DNA from: Prunus persica
Lineage: Eukaryota > Streptophyta > Magnoliopsida > Rosales > Rosaceae
Direction: 5' to 3'
DNA length: 64,000 bases
Assembly: GCF_000346465.2 (NCBI RefSeq)
Contig: NC_034009.1
Location: forward strand, 25,713,983-25,777,982
This document shows, one piece after another, positions 10,698 through 22,257 of the stretch (positions within the stretch are counted from its first letter, which is position 1; each line of letters opens with the position of its first letter). A program made the translations under genes and the position numbers. The notes under the pieces were generated by a model. The model was not told the origin of the DNA, made no database searches, and saw only the letters and a program-made list of their open reading frames with translations.

Positions 10698-13600
10698 TTA
10701 GAGCTTAGCCAGTAGTCCATTCTGAATAGGTTTTGCAGTCATCCCATTGTCCTTGAGGTCCAAATCGCATGTATTCGGGGGGACGTCCACTGCCGTTGAG
10801 CAATTAAAGAACCCATGTGGCTGCATTACAAATACTAAGGCAAATCAGAATAATGAGGCTTTATCAAACCTAATTGTATACTTTGAGATATAGCATGGTT
10901 TTGTAAAGACAGAAAGCCTTTGATCCCATGAAGTACTGAGTTGAAATTCTACATATGTCAACAGTGTTACTAGGTACAGTAAAATTGTTCTAGCAAAAAG
11001 TTATACAATACAAATGTAACAGTGTTTAAACACAAGTGAGGAAGAAATTGAACAAAAACAATAAATTACGTACCATGAGTGTAAAACCAATACGTTCTAC
11101 AGGCATCACCGGCCAGTCTTCCAGTCGAGGAATGTGTGTCACTCCAAATACATACCTGCAACAATTGGACACTGATCAGATCCTGCATTAAGCTGGTATC
11201 CATACCAACACATAAACATGGACGGATGGACTGTAACCTCCTGTATTCACTTTCAGTTAGCTTACGAAGACCTTGTCCTAAGTTTCAAACATGGTTATAT
11301 GAGGCCCATTTATACCTTCCTAGTTCTCCCATGAGTATTCTCATTGTACTGTTTTCTCATTTCAACTAAAAATTAGGATCATTGTCCCCTGTCCAGTAAT
11401 ATTCCTCCTCCTTTCTGAGTATAGGATGAACTCAACACGCACATTAACATCTTAGTCTTTCAGAGAAACAAAAGTCCACTCACCAAAGAACAATGTCAGC
11501 TTCTTCCAGTGACCGATTTTTCTTAACCCAAGTGGCCAATCCCTCCCCAATGCGTGGATTTTGATTAGGAAATTCTCCTCCAGGATACACTTCGTCACGT
11601 GCATAAGATGTGACCCAAAGATTATGCTTCAAAAAAGCAGCTCTTCTCAGAAATTTTGCCTCAGAACCAGCTAGTGGTAAACAATTTGAACCAGGTACTA
11701 GCTTGTAACCTGTTAGCTGCCCGGTGCGGTTGACGTTTCTGGTGTTTCTGACCTGAAGTAAGGAAATACCATGTGGCATTCGAGAAATTAATATATGAAC
11801 TTAAATTGCAAAGAGAAAAACTTAATCATTCCAAAAGCACTAAAGGGTGTTGTCTTACAATCCAATGGCGAGCAGATAAAGGATTACAATCACGCATTGC
11901 TTGCAATTCTGATTTCAGCAATTTTTCCTCAGCATAGAATGCATTGTTGTGAACATTATTCTTTCCTGGTTCTTCAACTTTAACATTTACTTCAACCACC
12001 TGAGGGAAAAAGGAAAGCAAAAGAGAAAGAAATAAGGCTACATTTATCAACATATTCAAAGAGAAAGAAAAAGGAAAGTGAAAGGTTGACCTAGAGAGCA
12101 TAATAAGGTGAGCCTAATAATAATTAGAATTCTACTATGAAAATTTAAAATTTGAATGATACAAAAGACTCTATGCTTCTATCATTTCGTAAAGCATCGG
12201 CATCCATTTCAGCAAATGTAGGAACCTAACAACCACAGGATCATAAGAAAAACCACTGCTTCAAAATCTCACATATAACCCTGACATCAGAAAATTTTAT
12301 CCCAAGAATTTCATATGGGTTCATATAGGCTCCGAGATTATTGGGGCCCGGGGTAACCTCTGGATCTACATATGCATCAGGAGATTTTTCCACAATTACT
12401 CTATGGAAGGGGTAAAGCTGAGACACGGACTTTTTTTTTCTTTTGGGTTACAATGGCAGGGAATCGAACCCCTGACCTGGCGTAATCGTAAACCATTTTT
12501 CCACCCACCCACACCTCTTGGGTTAATCCCAAGGGCTTACAAATTTTCTTAAGTAAGGCTTCAACACCCAAAGGAAGAACCACAACCCAGCTCTGTTGAG
12601 TTATTTAAACCATTGACACATGAAACACTTGAAGAACAAACCATACAGGACATGAATAATGAATGATTATCATAGAAGTCTTAAGAGAACAAACATTGGA
12701 ATTGGAATCACAGCAAGACAAGGCTGCTTGATCCTTCAAATCACTTGCAATGGCTATCCATATTTCTTGCTAAAGAGTTGACTTAAGAGTGAAAAGAAAC
12801 TAGGATGTTACTTTTATCAATATAATAAATATTGGTAGATTCAAAACCGGATCTAACAAACTACCGGACTATAAATAAAGGATCCAAAGAACACATGTAT
12901 GACCTGATTGAAAGTTTCACCAGGCTTACTATCAACTGCCATGTCCATACGAGCTACAAAAAAGTGTTGATGCACCGGTGCATATAGTCCAGGTGCAATA
13001 GTTGTACCATACTTTCGGGTTTCTCCTGGTTGCAGTGCACCTAAGCTTAGAATTCCTGTAAGTTTCACCTCAGCTTCAATATGCCCATCCTACAAAAGAA
13101 AATTGATAAGCATGACTGTCACTTTAGTTGCTCAACTCAAACAACAAAATCATACCCAAAAGAAAGGAAGCAGGGTAGATCAAATGGATTAGAAGCACAC
13201 AGACACTACTATGGTAAGTGAATCCATATGCTACCATCAAGATGGTGGCCCAGCCCCATCCCATCACAGTACTGGGCATCTGTATAACTTATAGGTAATA
13301 ATTTATGAACATGATGACACGGGTGATTCTTCTAATCAAGGCGATGCAAGCAAATCAAAATCCCCAATGAAATCAAGGCAGAGGATAGCTTGCCTGATAA
13401 AAATGCCAGTAAAATCCGTACTCATAGTTAGCGACAGTGCAAATAAAAGATACTGTCAGCCTTCTAGACCGTCGAACTTCTGCTAAACCTGTTCTCCAAT
13501 CCTGATGTTTCCATAAAATTCCATGATCCTCCTCATGCAAACAAACACAATTCTCAATTGTTTCAACACCCCCAGTGAAATTTGTAAAGTGTGCATCGAA

Positions 13601-16032
13601 GTACTTAATATAGCCTAAACAATCACAACCCTGCAAGACCAAAATTACGTCAAAATGTGTATATAATCTAGCAAAGATAGAGATGGAAGGGGAAATGGAT
13701 ACAGAGAAGGTATCCCAACCTTTTTAAGAGAATGCGCATTTTTACCCAGCCCATCTTCTCCCGCATCAAATGCGTTCTTCCTGTAATGCGGAGCATTTGG
13801 ATCACCATAAGGGACCACCATCTCAACAAAACTTAACCTATGGGCTACAGGCCTCCGGCCTCTGCTACCGTCAATATACGCGACAGAATAGATAACCAAA
13901 CCTTCCTTGGAAGTAAAACCAATACGGAAATTCCACTGCCAAGCAGAAAGAAAAAGATAATAAGAATCAATATGACATGTGGATATGAAACAATCCAATG
14001 GTGTAGTTCCCGAAAATAAGCAAGAACCTTCTGCCATTCAACAAAGTGCCCATTAACACGAAAACTTGGTCCTTCAGGCTGAATTATCTGTAGAGGTTTC
14101 ACATCACTTCGATCAACACCTCCTCGTGTTTCACCTGGAGTATAATTTCTCAATGGATCAGCAGGAGGCAGGGGAACAAGTTTGCGGTCTTCAAATTCAA
14201 GAACCACCATATTTTGCATATCAACAAGCACATGGATTCCTTCAACTGGACGAGCATAACCATTTTCCATAGGGCAATCACTCTCAGTTCTACAGAAGAT
14301 AAGCGGTTTCGCAAGCCTGCGGCTAGGAGCATCAGCTTCACTGTGGTATCCAGCACACCTGTTAAGAAGAGTCATACTCCACAACATTACACAAAGAGCT
14401 AAACATAGAGTGAAATCATATTCTGGCAACACTTTTATTTGAGAGAATTTCACTTTAGAAACTGACCAAGGATCCACCATCACAAGGTCCATATCCTCAA
14501 TACCCCTCTTCTTCATTGCTTCCCGAAATGGAGGAAAGTCCTTTACAACAGCTTCACATTCAGCATACTCCATAGCATCCTGTATTTTCAGAAACAATGA
14601 TTAAAAAAATATTTTTTTCTAAGATGGGAAGCACATGCAAAAAATAATAATCGAGAAATAACAATGCAAAGGAGGCTGTATATACCATGGGAGGCTGAAC
14701 ATCTGGAACAACTTTGGACGAAATGACTTTACCCCTATGGTGACCACCTCGAGTTGCAGCATGAACTTCTGATAGTTCAACAATACAGATGCTCGTCTCA
14801 TTTGACTTTTTGTTATAAACCACAAGTCTTGCTTGCCTGGGAGGAAGTTTACTAGGAATCATAGGTCCACCTTTAGTTCTGGGAAGCAATGATGGCTGGA
14901 AAGGAGGGAAGAAATATGCATCTGCCAATGCAACAACGTGTTTATCTGGTTCTACCAAAGCCACTTCAACAAAGCGCATGCTATCCCTCACCTGAAGAAA
15001 AATGAAATCAATTCCTATAATCCTCAAATGAGAAAATCAAAGATCAAAATTGAATTCCTGGTAAACAGAATCCAACCCATATTTTAGGCTAAAACATAAT
15101 CAATAATAGAAATGTGATTAACCTCAGGGGTTGCTCCAGCTGCCCTGACAGTGGCCACTGCCACAGAGATTTCAGCAGCAGATAAAGGCTCCAAAGGATG
15201 GCTGGTTTGAGCCCTCAACATGACTGGGATGCCTATGTGAATAATTAAACAAGAATCATCAGTAACATATCTGCGATCAATGCTACCCAGAATATGAGAT
15301 TGTCCTTTTTTTTTCTTTTCTTTTCTTTTTTAATTATTTTTTTTAGAGGCCAAAATATGAGATTGTTAAGAAGGAAAGCCTGCTTAAATCGGTTGCATTC
15401 AATTTTGAAAAACTGGAATAAAAATCTTTCTTTATTTTTCCTTCAGCAGTTAGAGTAAGCAAAGACCAGTTTAATCCGAAAGTAACTTTTTTTTCTAAAC
15501 TGGAAGAAAAAAAAAACAAATGGGAAAAAAAAAATTCTTGCGTGTAAGATTTTGGACCCCAGAAGACAGGAAAAGTGAATTCATTAGACCAACTAGTACA
15601 CGTAAACCAAACCATCTCATTTTATTTCATGTTCCTTAATATTCTCAGCAACCAAACAACAAAAGATAATCACTTTCTACAGCGAAAAATAAAAAAGATA
15701 ATCACTTCATTGTCTTAAAATCAAGATCGTTATTTGTAAAAGTAGCAGTAAATAAATACATAAAAAAATTGGACCCAAAGCAGTAAATAAAAAAGAAGGA
15801 TATTCTTACTACCTTTGGCGGCAGTGGTGTTTGTAGAAGTAGCAGGAAGGGTCTCGATGGGTCGGATCAAGGTCGGCACAGCAGCTCTGTTGCGGATCGG
15901 ATCCTGGGACGGATCGGAGCCCGAAACGGTCCAATCGCGCATCGGGTCGGAGGCCTTGCGAAGCAGAGCCGAGGATTTGGCGGGTACAGCGTCCAGGCAA
16001 CAAGGCGTCGCTTTTTCCTGAGTTGCGGCCAT
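10698..16032 (-). CDS. Copper-containing primary amine oxidase, peroxisomal type (CuAO3-like)
   Basis: Twelve exons join in frame: 16032-15813, 15232-15123, 14991-14686, 14579-14467, 14358-14028, 13935-13720, 13630-13394, 13089-12904, 11999-11859, 11752-11484, 11155-11074 and 10820-10698. They give 777 residues, the usual length for plant CuAOs. The enzyme oxidatively deaminates primary amines such as putrescine, releasing aldehyde, ammonia and H2O2. The cofactor motif NYEYG is at about 500-504, where Tyr501 would become topaquinone. Copper ligands are HQH at 551-553 and probably His717 ([10 protein letters not shown]). The protein ends in AKL, a type 1 peroxisomal targeting signal, and has no secretory signal peptide. 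This matches Arabidopsis CuAO3 (At2g42490, from memory). The intron after exon 7 uses a GC donor (CAG|GCAAGC). The start is the first ATG in frame with exon 1. Product call is firm; exon edges are read by eye. Confidence 0.93.
12430..12600 (-). mobile_element. SINE-like insertion in an amine oxidase intron
   Basis: Read on the minus strand, a good RNA polymerase III box B (GGTTCGATTCC, 12470-12460) is followed by an A-rich tail (reverse of the T-run at 12431-12445). Upstream lies 'gggattaacccaag' and a GTGGG repeat, as seen in tRNA-derived plant SINEs. A clear box A and target duplication were not found, so the family is inferred. Confidence 0.5.
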
Positions 16033-18024
16033 TGCGAAGGGTTATCGAGCTCACCGTATCCACCGTAGTAACTGTCACTGGAGTAGTTTTCCACTGACAT
16101 ACAGCAATGCCTCTCTCAGCAACAGATTGAGGAAATGAAAACGCTCTCGAACTTTCTCGCTCTTTCTCTCTCACTTTCCCGGGAAAATTGATGTAAACTA
16201 ATCTGCTGCTGAATCTGATAGCTAGCTGGCTAGCTAATTAGAAGAAGGATATAAAAGAGAGAGTACAAAAGGCGGTTGGGTTGAGAAGTTTATATATAAT
16301 CCTTTTTTTGCTTCTTTCTTTTTGCTTTTGTTTGGTAATAAACAAACAAACAAACAAACAAGTCAACAAGGCCGGAGAGCGGAGCTGCAGAGGTTACAAT
16401 AAATACAAGGGAGGTATGGAGCGGAGCGATAGGAGCTTCCACTTGTAAGAGACGTCGTTCTGCTGATCTCTAAACTCTGTCGGCCCTTTATGGCCACGTC
16501 ACTCCTCTAGCTAACTCCGTGCTGATCCAACCCGACTCGACCCGGTTTAGATTGAATTGAGTTCAAATCAATCCTTATGTGCCACACCATATTAATATTA
16601 AATAGGATTTGTATCGCATCATCCAATTTAACAATTCAACCTTTCATATTTCTTCAATTATTTCTCAATAAAATGACAACATTTCAAAGAAAAAGTGGAT
16701 TTACCTTTTGGTTTTCCGATAGCTAGTTGGTGTTTTCAACCTATTGATTGAAAATTGTTGTTGAAAAAAGGTTTGAAAAACGTGTTTCGCTAACTTGTCT
16801 TCCACATGATTTTCATTTTTTTTTTGTACTTTGAGCAAAGCAACCGAAGAGACACATCATTTTTTATTTTTTATTTTTTTTTCACTTTGTTATATTTTGA
16901 TCTAAGTAGTTAAATAGGTTTGTAAATGGCCTATTAGTGTAATAATTTGGAGTAATTGCTCTTTCATGAAAAGTTTTGAATTCGAGTCCTAACATTCGTG
17001 TAGTGTTTATGAGTTTAGTATATTATTGCTTCTCTCAATAAAAAATAAAGTAACCAAATCGGCTTGAATGAATCTGACATATGCTTGGACCAACCAAGAA
17101 TAAAATTATGACATATACATTCAGCTTTGATTGTTTGAAGGAGTTGGTATATATATTGATCAGCAAGTGATGAATAATCTATTATTTTACCTAACTTAAT
17201 AATAAAGACACGAGCACCAGCTCAGCTTACGTTGAGGCATCGTGAGGCAGGCCCCCTCAGCCAAACAAAACAACTCATATACTGTCAACCCAAATACAAA
17301 TTAGTCTTAAATATTATTCATTGCCAACGAGAAAAAGAAAGACGAGTAGCACTCTCAACTTATTTTACATGGTGACCAAAATTGAATGTGCCTAGAATTA
17401 TTGGAAAAGAAAAGGAAAGCGTGCTTATAAGTTGATGGACTCATCTACGTAAATGGCAATTTCCAGCGTTGGTGGGGGTAGGTAGGGGCCGCAGATGGAG
17501 GGTGACAATTATTTTAATTTAGATAACACCTCACAATTCCACGCACAACAGTCATCCACACGTCAACAAGTCAATTGCAATGTTCCAAGCCCGCCTTTCA
17601 TTCTTTATTTATTATTAAATTGTTGAGTTATATTAGCTTAACATGCCCCCGATGCACTACTAGTACTAGCTAGTGATACAGGGCCAAATCATGGATAATA
17701 GTACAAAATTCAAACTAAATTAAAAAAAGCCGGCCACAACTTAAGCTCCTACCACCAAATTTTTTTACGTAAAGAAATATTATGTGAAATGAGTCGTTAC
17801 TCCTCATTATTTTTTGTAGTTGATACGTAGACGAAAACATTTATTTTTTTACATTTTTAATAAATTGTTTAAGCATACATATATATGTTTTTTGAGTAAG
17901 TTTAGGGATTGTTCTTTCTAAATAATGAGCCAAATAATGTTCTTTTTATATACTAGAATATGGTCCAACCTTATCTTATCATTGGAAGATTAATCCAGGT
18001 ATTGTTTATATTATTTATTTATTT
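16033..18024. other. Promoter and long spacer upstream of amine oxidase
   Basis: The first few hundred bases are presumed 5' UTR and promoter of the minus-strand amine oxidase, with a short (AAAC)n tract near 16340-16360. The remainder is AT-rich and no gene or recognisable element is seen. Confidence 0.45.
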
Positions 18025-18221
18025 AAATTAATTGAATATCCTAATTTGCAACTTGCATTGCAGGTATAGGTTTGTGTGTGGAGAAGATTTGGCTGGTTGT
18101 CTCCATATGATGTATCATTCTCTATAACCAGCTTAAGTAAGAAGGGTCAGTAGACATAATCATACTCTCGAATTCAAATCACACTTTTGAATTCAAATCT
18201 CCAGATATGGTTTTTCTAACA
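18025..18221. repeat. Direct repeat, unit 1
   Basis: About 197 bp is repeated at 18548-18743. Shared text includes 'attgaatatcct', 'gcaacttgcattg', 'taagaagggtca' and 'tgaattcaaatcacactt'. Divergence is clear by eye, so the duplication is old. The spacer 18222-18547 holds 'caatcaaacctcatttgct' twice (near 18446 and 18486). Confidence 0.7.
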
Positions 18222-18547
18222 TTGATATATACATTTACAATATGTTATTATGTCAACTCTTAAGAGTTGCAAATACAACAAGGAGGATTTACAATATATG
18301 TTTCATACAAAGAAAAGAATGACCTTAGAGAATTATGTCTTGTAAAATGTTGACAAAACAATAAAGTGTCAATAACTGCTGAGAATATCCATATGTCTTC
18401 ACTTCTCTTCAAAGTTCTAAGATGTATGTACTCATGATTATATTCAATCAAACCTCATTTGCTAAAAAGAGGACTAGTATCTAATCAATCAAACCTCATT
18501 TGCTGTTCTAATTTTGAAGAAGGATGTTGAGTGAATTTTTTTAATTT

Positions 18548-18743
18548 AAATTTATTGAATATCCTAAGTTGCAACTTGCATTGAAGGTATAAGTCTGTGT
18601 GTGGAGGAGATTTGGCTTGTTATCTCTAGATGATGTGACATTCTCTATAATCAACTTAAGTAAGAAGGGTCAACATACACAATCATACTCTTGAATTCAA
18701 ATCACACTTTTGAATTCAAATATGCAGATATGATTTTCCTAAT
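18548..18743. repeat. Direct repeat, unit 2
   Basis: Second copy of the 18025-18221 unit in the same orientation, with scattered substitutions. Confidence 0.7.
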
Positions 18744-20416
18744 ATCTATACGTAGATTTACTAACAGGACTCGCCCTGGATTTCCTCCCTTAGAATCCGC
18801 GATGGACCCTACTTTCCGTCCGATATCTAACTAATGTCGGACCCACTTACTAAAAGAACCTTCTCCCCCAAAACAAAGAAGGTGAGTCGAGACTTTTACC
18901 GAAATTTTGGCAAAGTCTCCCCTGAAAAACAGACTTTTCCCAAAATTCCAACCTATCAAAACACAGTAAAAAGTTCCCAACTGGCAACATGTACAGTACA
19001 AAAGCATATAGTTTACAGATTAGGCATCCGGCCTTATATCCAACCCTAACATGGGCGATAACAGAGCAATTCTAAGGACATTTAGTTTACAATTGGAAAC
19101 AAATGTTCAAAGGAAAGCAAAACAAATAGAAATTGCCCTACAAAAGTTCAAGGCGCGGAAGTGAGAATCTTGGCTCGGTGGCTCGGCTCAGATCAAGCTA
19201 CTGTCTAGGAGCGCAAAATAAAAAATTTGTGAGTGGACAAAACAAGTTTCAACATAGTTAATATCAACGTACTAACCCCACCGTTTTAGAAAACGATGCC
19301 AAAACATGCTTTCAAAACCGATATATAAATATATAGTCAAAGTAAAACCAAGGTAAAACCCATATCCCGTAACGGTATACTAATACCCAAACCCACTCAA
19401 AACTTTTCCCTTTTTCCTAAACCACTCTCATCCCAAAATACGTGCTAGTTGACACAGCGAGCAAGAAATGATCCTCACCAATAAATAAGAATAAAGGTAT
19501 ATATATATATATGTATATAGTATATAGGTAAGACCACTACCAAACTTGTACTGGGGAAACAATCCAACCAGAGGATTGTTTGACTAGACCATATGGAAGA
19601 ATCCTCAATTGATCATGTGGCTAGGGAACGAGCCGTCCAACCGAGGAACTAGGCTCACCAGCACGCACAGCAGAATCCTCAATACTCGTGCACCTGTGAC
19701 AAGTCCTACGCGCTCAAACTACCCAGCTAACGGTCTACGAAACACCTCGTCAAGGGTGCCCAAGTTCTAAAATATCCAAGTATCCAATGTTTCCAAGTAT
19801 TCAAGTGCCGGTGAGGTACATAGGGTAGTGCTAAAAGTACTCCAAACTAACATAAACCACAACCCAAATCCCATTCCACAACCTCTTTCCAACAATCCCA
19901 TGTACCCAACACATATCTCTAGACAACCGGACATCACTTGTGTCCAAAACACAAATCCCAAAATATACATATTCAAAGTATAGATAATAGTTCTCAAGAT
20001 AACAATAAGTCAACCCATAACCTTCAAGTATCCAAAAATATACAAATGATTCCATAAAATACCATAAAGCAATATTAAAACAATATTAAAGTTTCAACAC
20101 TCAAAATATCCCAGAGCAAAATTTTAATCAATTTTAAGCTTTCGTGCGGAATGTAGTGTGGAGACGTAAAGAATAAACAAAATAATTATAAGAAACTCAA
20201 ACATAAAAAGCCAAAACCAAGGATAAGAGTATAACGAAATTAAAAACGATATCATTAATATTTAGCAAACTTACATAGAAGCAGAAGGGCAGTAGTGCTT
20301 AACAGAAGCTTCGCAGAAGCAGTACTTTGGAAATAAAACACTCAAGCACTCAAACTTAAACACTCAAAAGCTTAAAATTGATTAAAAATTTTCTCTTAAG
20401 AGGCTGGGCCAGTACC
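18744..20416. other. Repeat-like, non-coding stretch
   Basis: The base composition changes at about 18765 to a C-rich, A-rich plus strand ('cgatggaccctactttcc', 'ggagcgcaaaataaa', 'aagctttcgtgcggaatg') that resembles degraded plant retroelement DNA. No long open frame or LTR pair was found. The last 100 bases carry short direct repeats around 'cactcaa' just before the primer-binding-like site at 20417, and could be leader sequence of the element that follows. Confidence 0.35.
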
Positions 20417-20429
20417 TGGTATCAGAGCC
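20417..20429 (+). other. tRNA-Met primer-binding-like site
   Basis: TGGTATCAGAGCC matches the complement of the 3' end of plant initiator tRNA-Met, the reverse-transcription primer site of plant pararetroviruses and many Copia elements. It lies 234 bp upstream of the open frame at 20663, on the same strand. Confidence 0.75.
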
Positions 20430-21040
20430 GAAAGTCCCTAAAAGAGTTGTTAGTCTGAAGGTTCTAACTAAGTATTGCAGGTCTAATCTTCTGGTTTTTC
20501 TGTCAAGTTTCCTTTACTCACTAGTCATCGAGTTGTCTAGCTGTCGGATAGGCTCGTTAGCCGTTGCTAGAGAGACGTGAGGCATTGAGAGACCTAGGTA
20601 GGGACTAGCAACTTTGAATTAGGAGGAGAACATAAGGAAAGCATAAAACCAAGAATATTAAAATGGCAAGACTTAGGAGAATCTTGTCTACCCGTTCTTA
20701 TGGAGAATCAAGCTCTAGTATCATTTCTAGCCACAGAACCCTAAGGGTCAAAAACTCTCAAGAAATAACTATGCGAGACGTAGAAAAGGAGTTATGCAAC
20801 TGGGATATACCCAAAGTACCCATCACTGATATATACTATCTTTCAAGTTTTGATCTGATTATGCAATAAAAACTGTTGAAAAGCCGATATCTCTCATTGA
20901 TAAAAATGATAGTTTCCAGCTATTTACTCAGCGTCAAATCAACCAGCATTTGGATAAAAATATATAACTATTTGCACATAGGCTTGGTGCTGATAGCGGT
21001 TAAACCACTTACCAGAACAGAATTGCCCAGTTCAATTTTA
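20417..21040 (+). pseudogene. Endogenous pararetrovirus-like fragment (movement-protein region)
   Basis: Downstream of the primer site an ATG at 20663 opens 68 codons starting MARLRR, stopped by TAA at 20867-20869. The same frame resumes from about 20870 to 21040 and includes HIGLV followed by a hydrophobic segment and KPLTR, which resembles the core of Caulimoviridae movement proteins. Part of the likely coding similarity between about 20870 and 20965 sits in another frame, so at least one stop and compensating frameshifts break it. No coat, protease, reverse transcriptase or RNase H region follows. The fragment ends where a MITE remnant begins at 21041. Family assignment is by recognition only. 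A decayed LTR retrotransposon with the same primer site is the alternative. Confidence 0.5.
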
Positions 21041-21275
21041 CGCATAATTAGAAAATGATTGCCGCATAATCATTAAACCCAGCGCTTCTTCGAAATTGAT
21101 TCCTGCATAATTAGAAAATGAAAGTATCTTATTAGCTGCTTTCTCTTATAGCTTTCTCTCACAACAATTTTTAATAATAAGTGATTTTCTCACAATTTAC
21201 CAAACGGGTTGTGCTTCTCAAAATTTTTTAAAAATCACTTATTACCCCAAATAAGCAATGCCAAACGGGCACTTA
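21041..21275. mobile_element. Truncated MITE, inverted relative of 8019-8373
   Basis: The reverse complement of this stretch follows the left two thirds of the 8019-8373 element: 'gtttggcattgcttattt', 'taagtgatttttaaaaa', 'gagagaaagct' and 'gggtttaatgattatg' occur in the same order. The right end of the family is missing at 21041, exactly where the pararetrovirus-like sequence stops. Confidence 0.7.
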
Positions 21276-21348
21276 GTAATTTATTTATCATTTTTTAGTA
21301 AAATATTTTACACTTTTATAAATTGCATGATAAGATACATGAGTAACC

Positions 21349-21832
21349 TTATTTCACGTTATTCACTGGACATGGTACACATTGTTATATTTATTATTTT
21401 ATCAAAAATTGAAAAATAATTAAAGATGTAAACAACTTGATTTGTCGTGAAAATTAGGCACTCTACCATGCTTAAAAAATAATAGTGAAGATTGAAAATT
21501 AACAAAGAACATAAATAAATTTATCTAAGGAAGAATTAAATAGGAAATAAAGAAAATAATTATAGAGATTTAAGTGATTAAACAATAATTTATTTCATGT
21601 TATTTACTGGACATGGTACGCGTTCTTATATTTATTGTTTATCAAAAATTGAAAAATAATTAAAGATGTAAACCAATTTGGTTTTTCATGAAAATTAGGC
21701 ACTTTACCATGCTTAAAAAATAATAGTGAAGATTGAAAATTAACTAAGAACATAAATAAATTTATCCAAGGAAGAATTAAATAGTAAATAATAAAAATGA
21801 TTATAGAGATATAAGTAATTAAGCAATAATTT
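21349..21832. repeat. Tandem duplication, two 241-bp units
   Basis: Units 21349-21589 and 21590-21832 share 'ttatttca.gttatt.actgg', 'gcttaaaaaataatagtgaa' and 'ttatagagat.taagt.att' in order. Identity is high by eye. The sequence is AT-rich and non-coding. The following 21833-22257 is AT-rich spacer without a recognised feature. Confidence 0.8.
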
Positions 21833-22257
21833 GAAGGAGAATTTAGTAATGTAAGTACTTATAATGAATAATAAAATAATCAATAACATTAAATAGCTCG
21901 CAATATAATCAACTTAAATCACTCAAACCCACTATGCAATGCATTTCCTTCTAATTTTTTGTGTCAAAATAATAGATGATTGACTAAATAAACTTCTTCT
22001 AAAGTTTCATTAAAAATTTCCATGTATTTATCACAATTTCCGTGATTTTTATCCAATTTTTATTGATATCGATATTTCCGTTTTTTGAACTACTGATATT
22101 TCCGAAACTATCGATATTTAAGACCTTGCTTTATACCTTGTAAAACAAAGTCAGTAGTTAAGAAACTAAATAGTGAGATATCAAGATTATACAAAGACGT
22201 TTAAATTAAGAATTTGTTGTATCTGCTATATATGAAGGCAATCACACGCAGTTGATA

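Noticed and set aside
18744..20416. LTR of a full retrotransposon ending at the primer site
   Set aside because: No matching second LTR was found within the window, so only a repeat-like stretch is reported.
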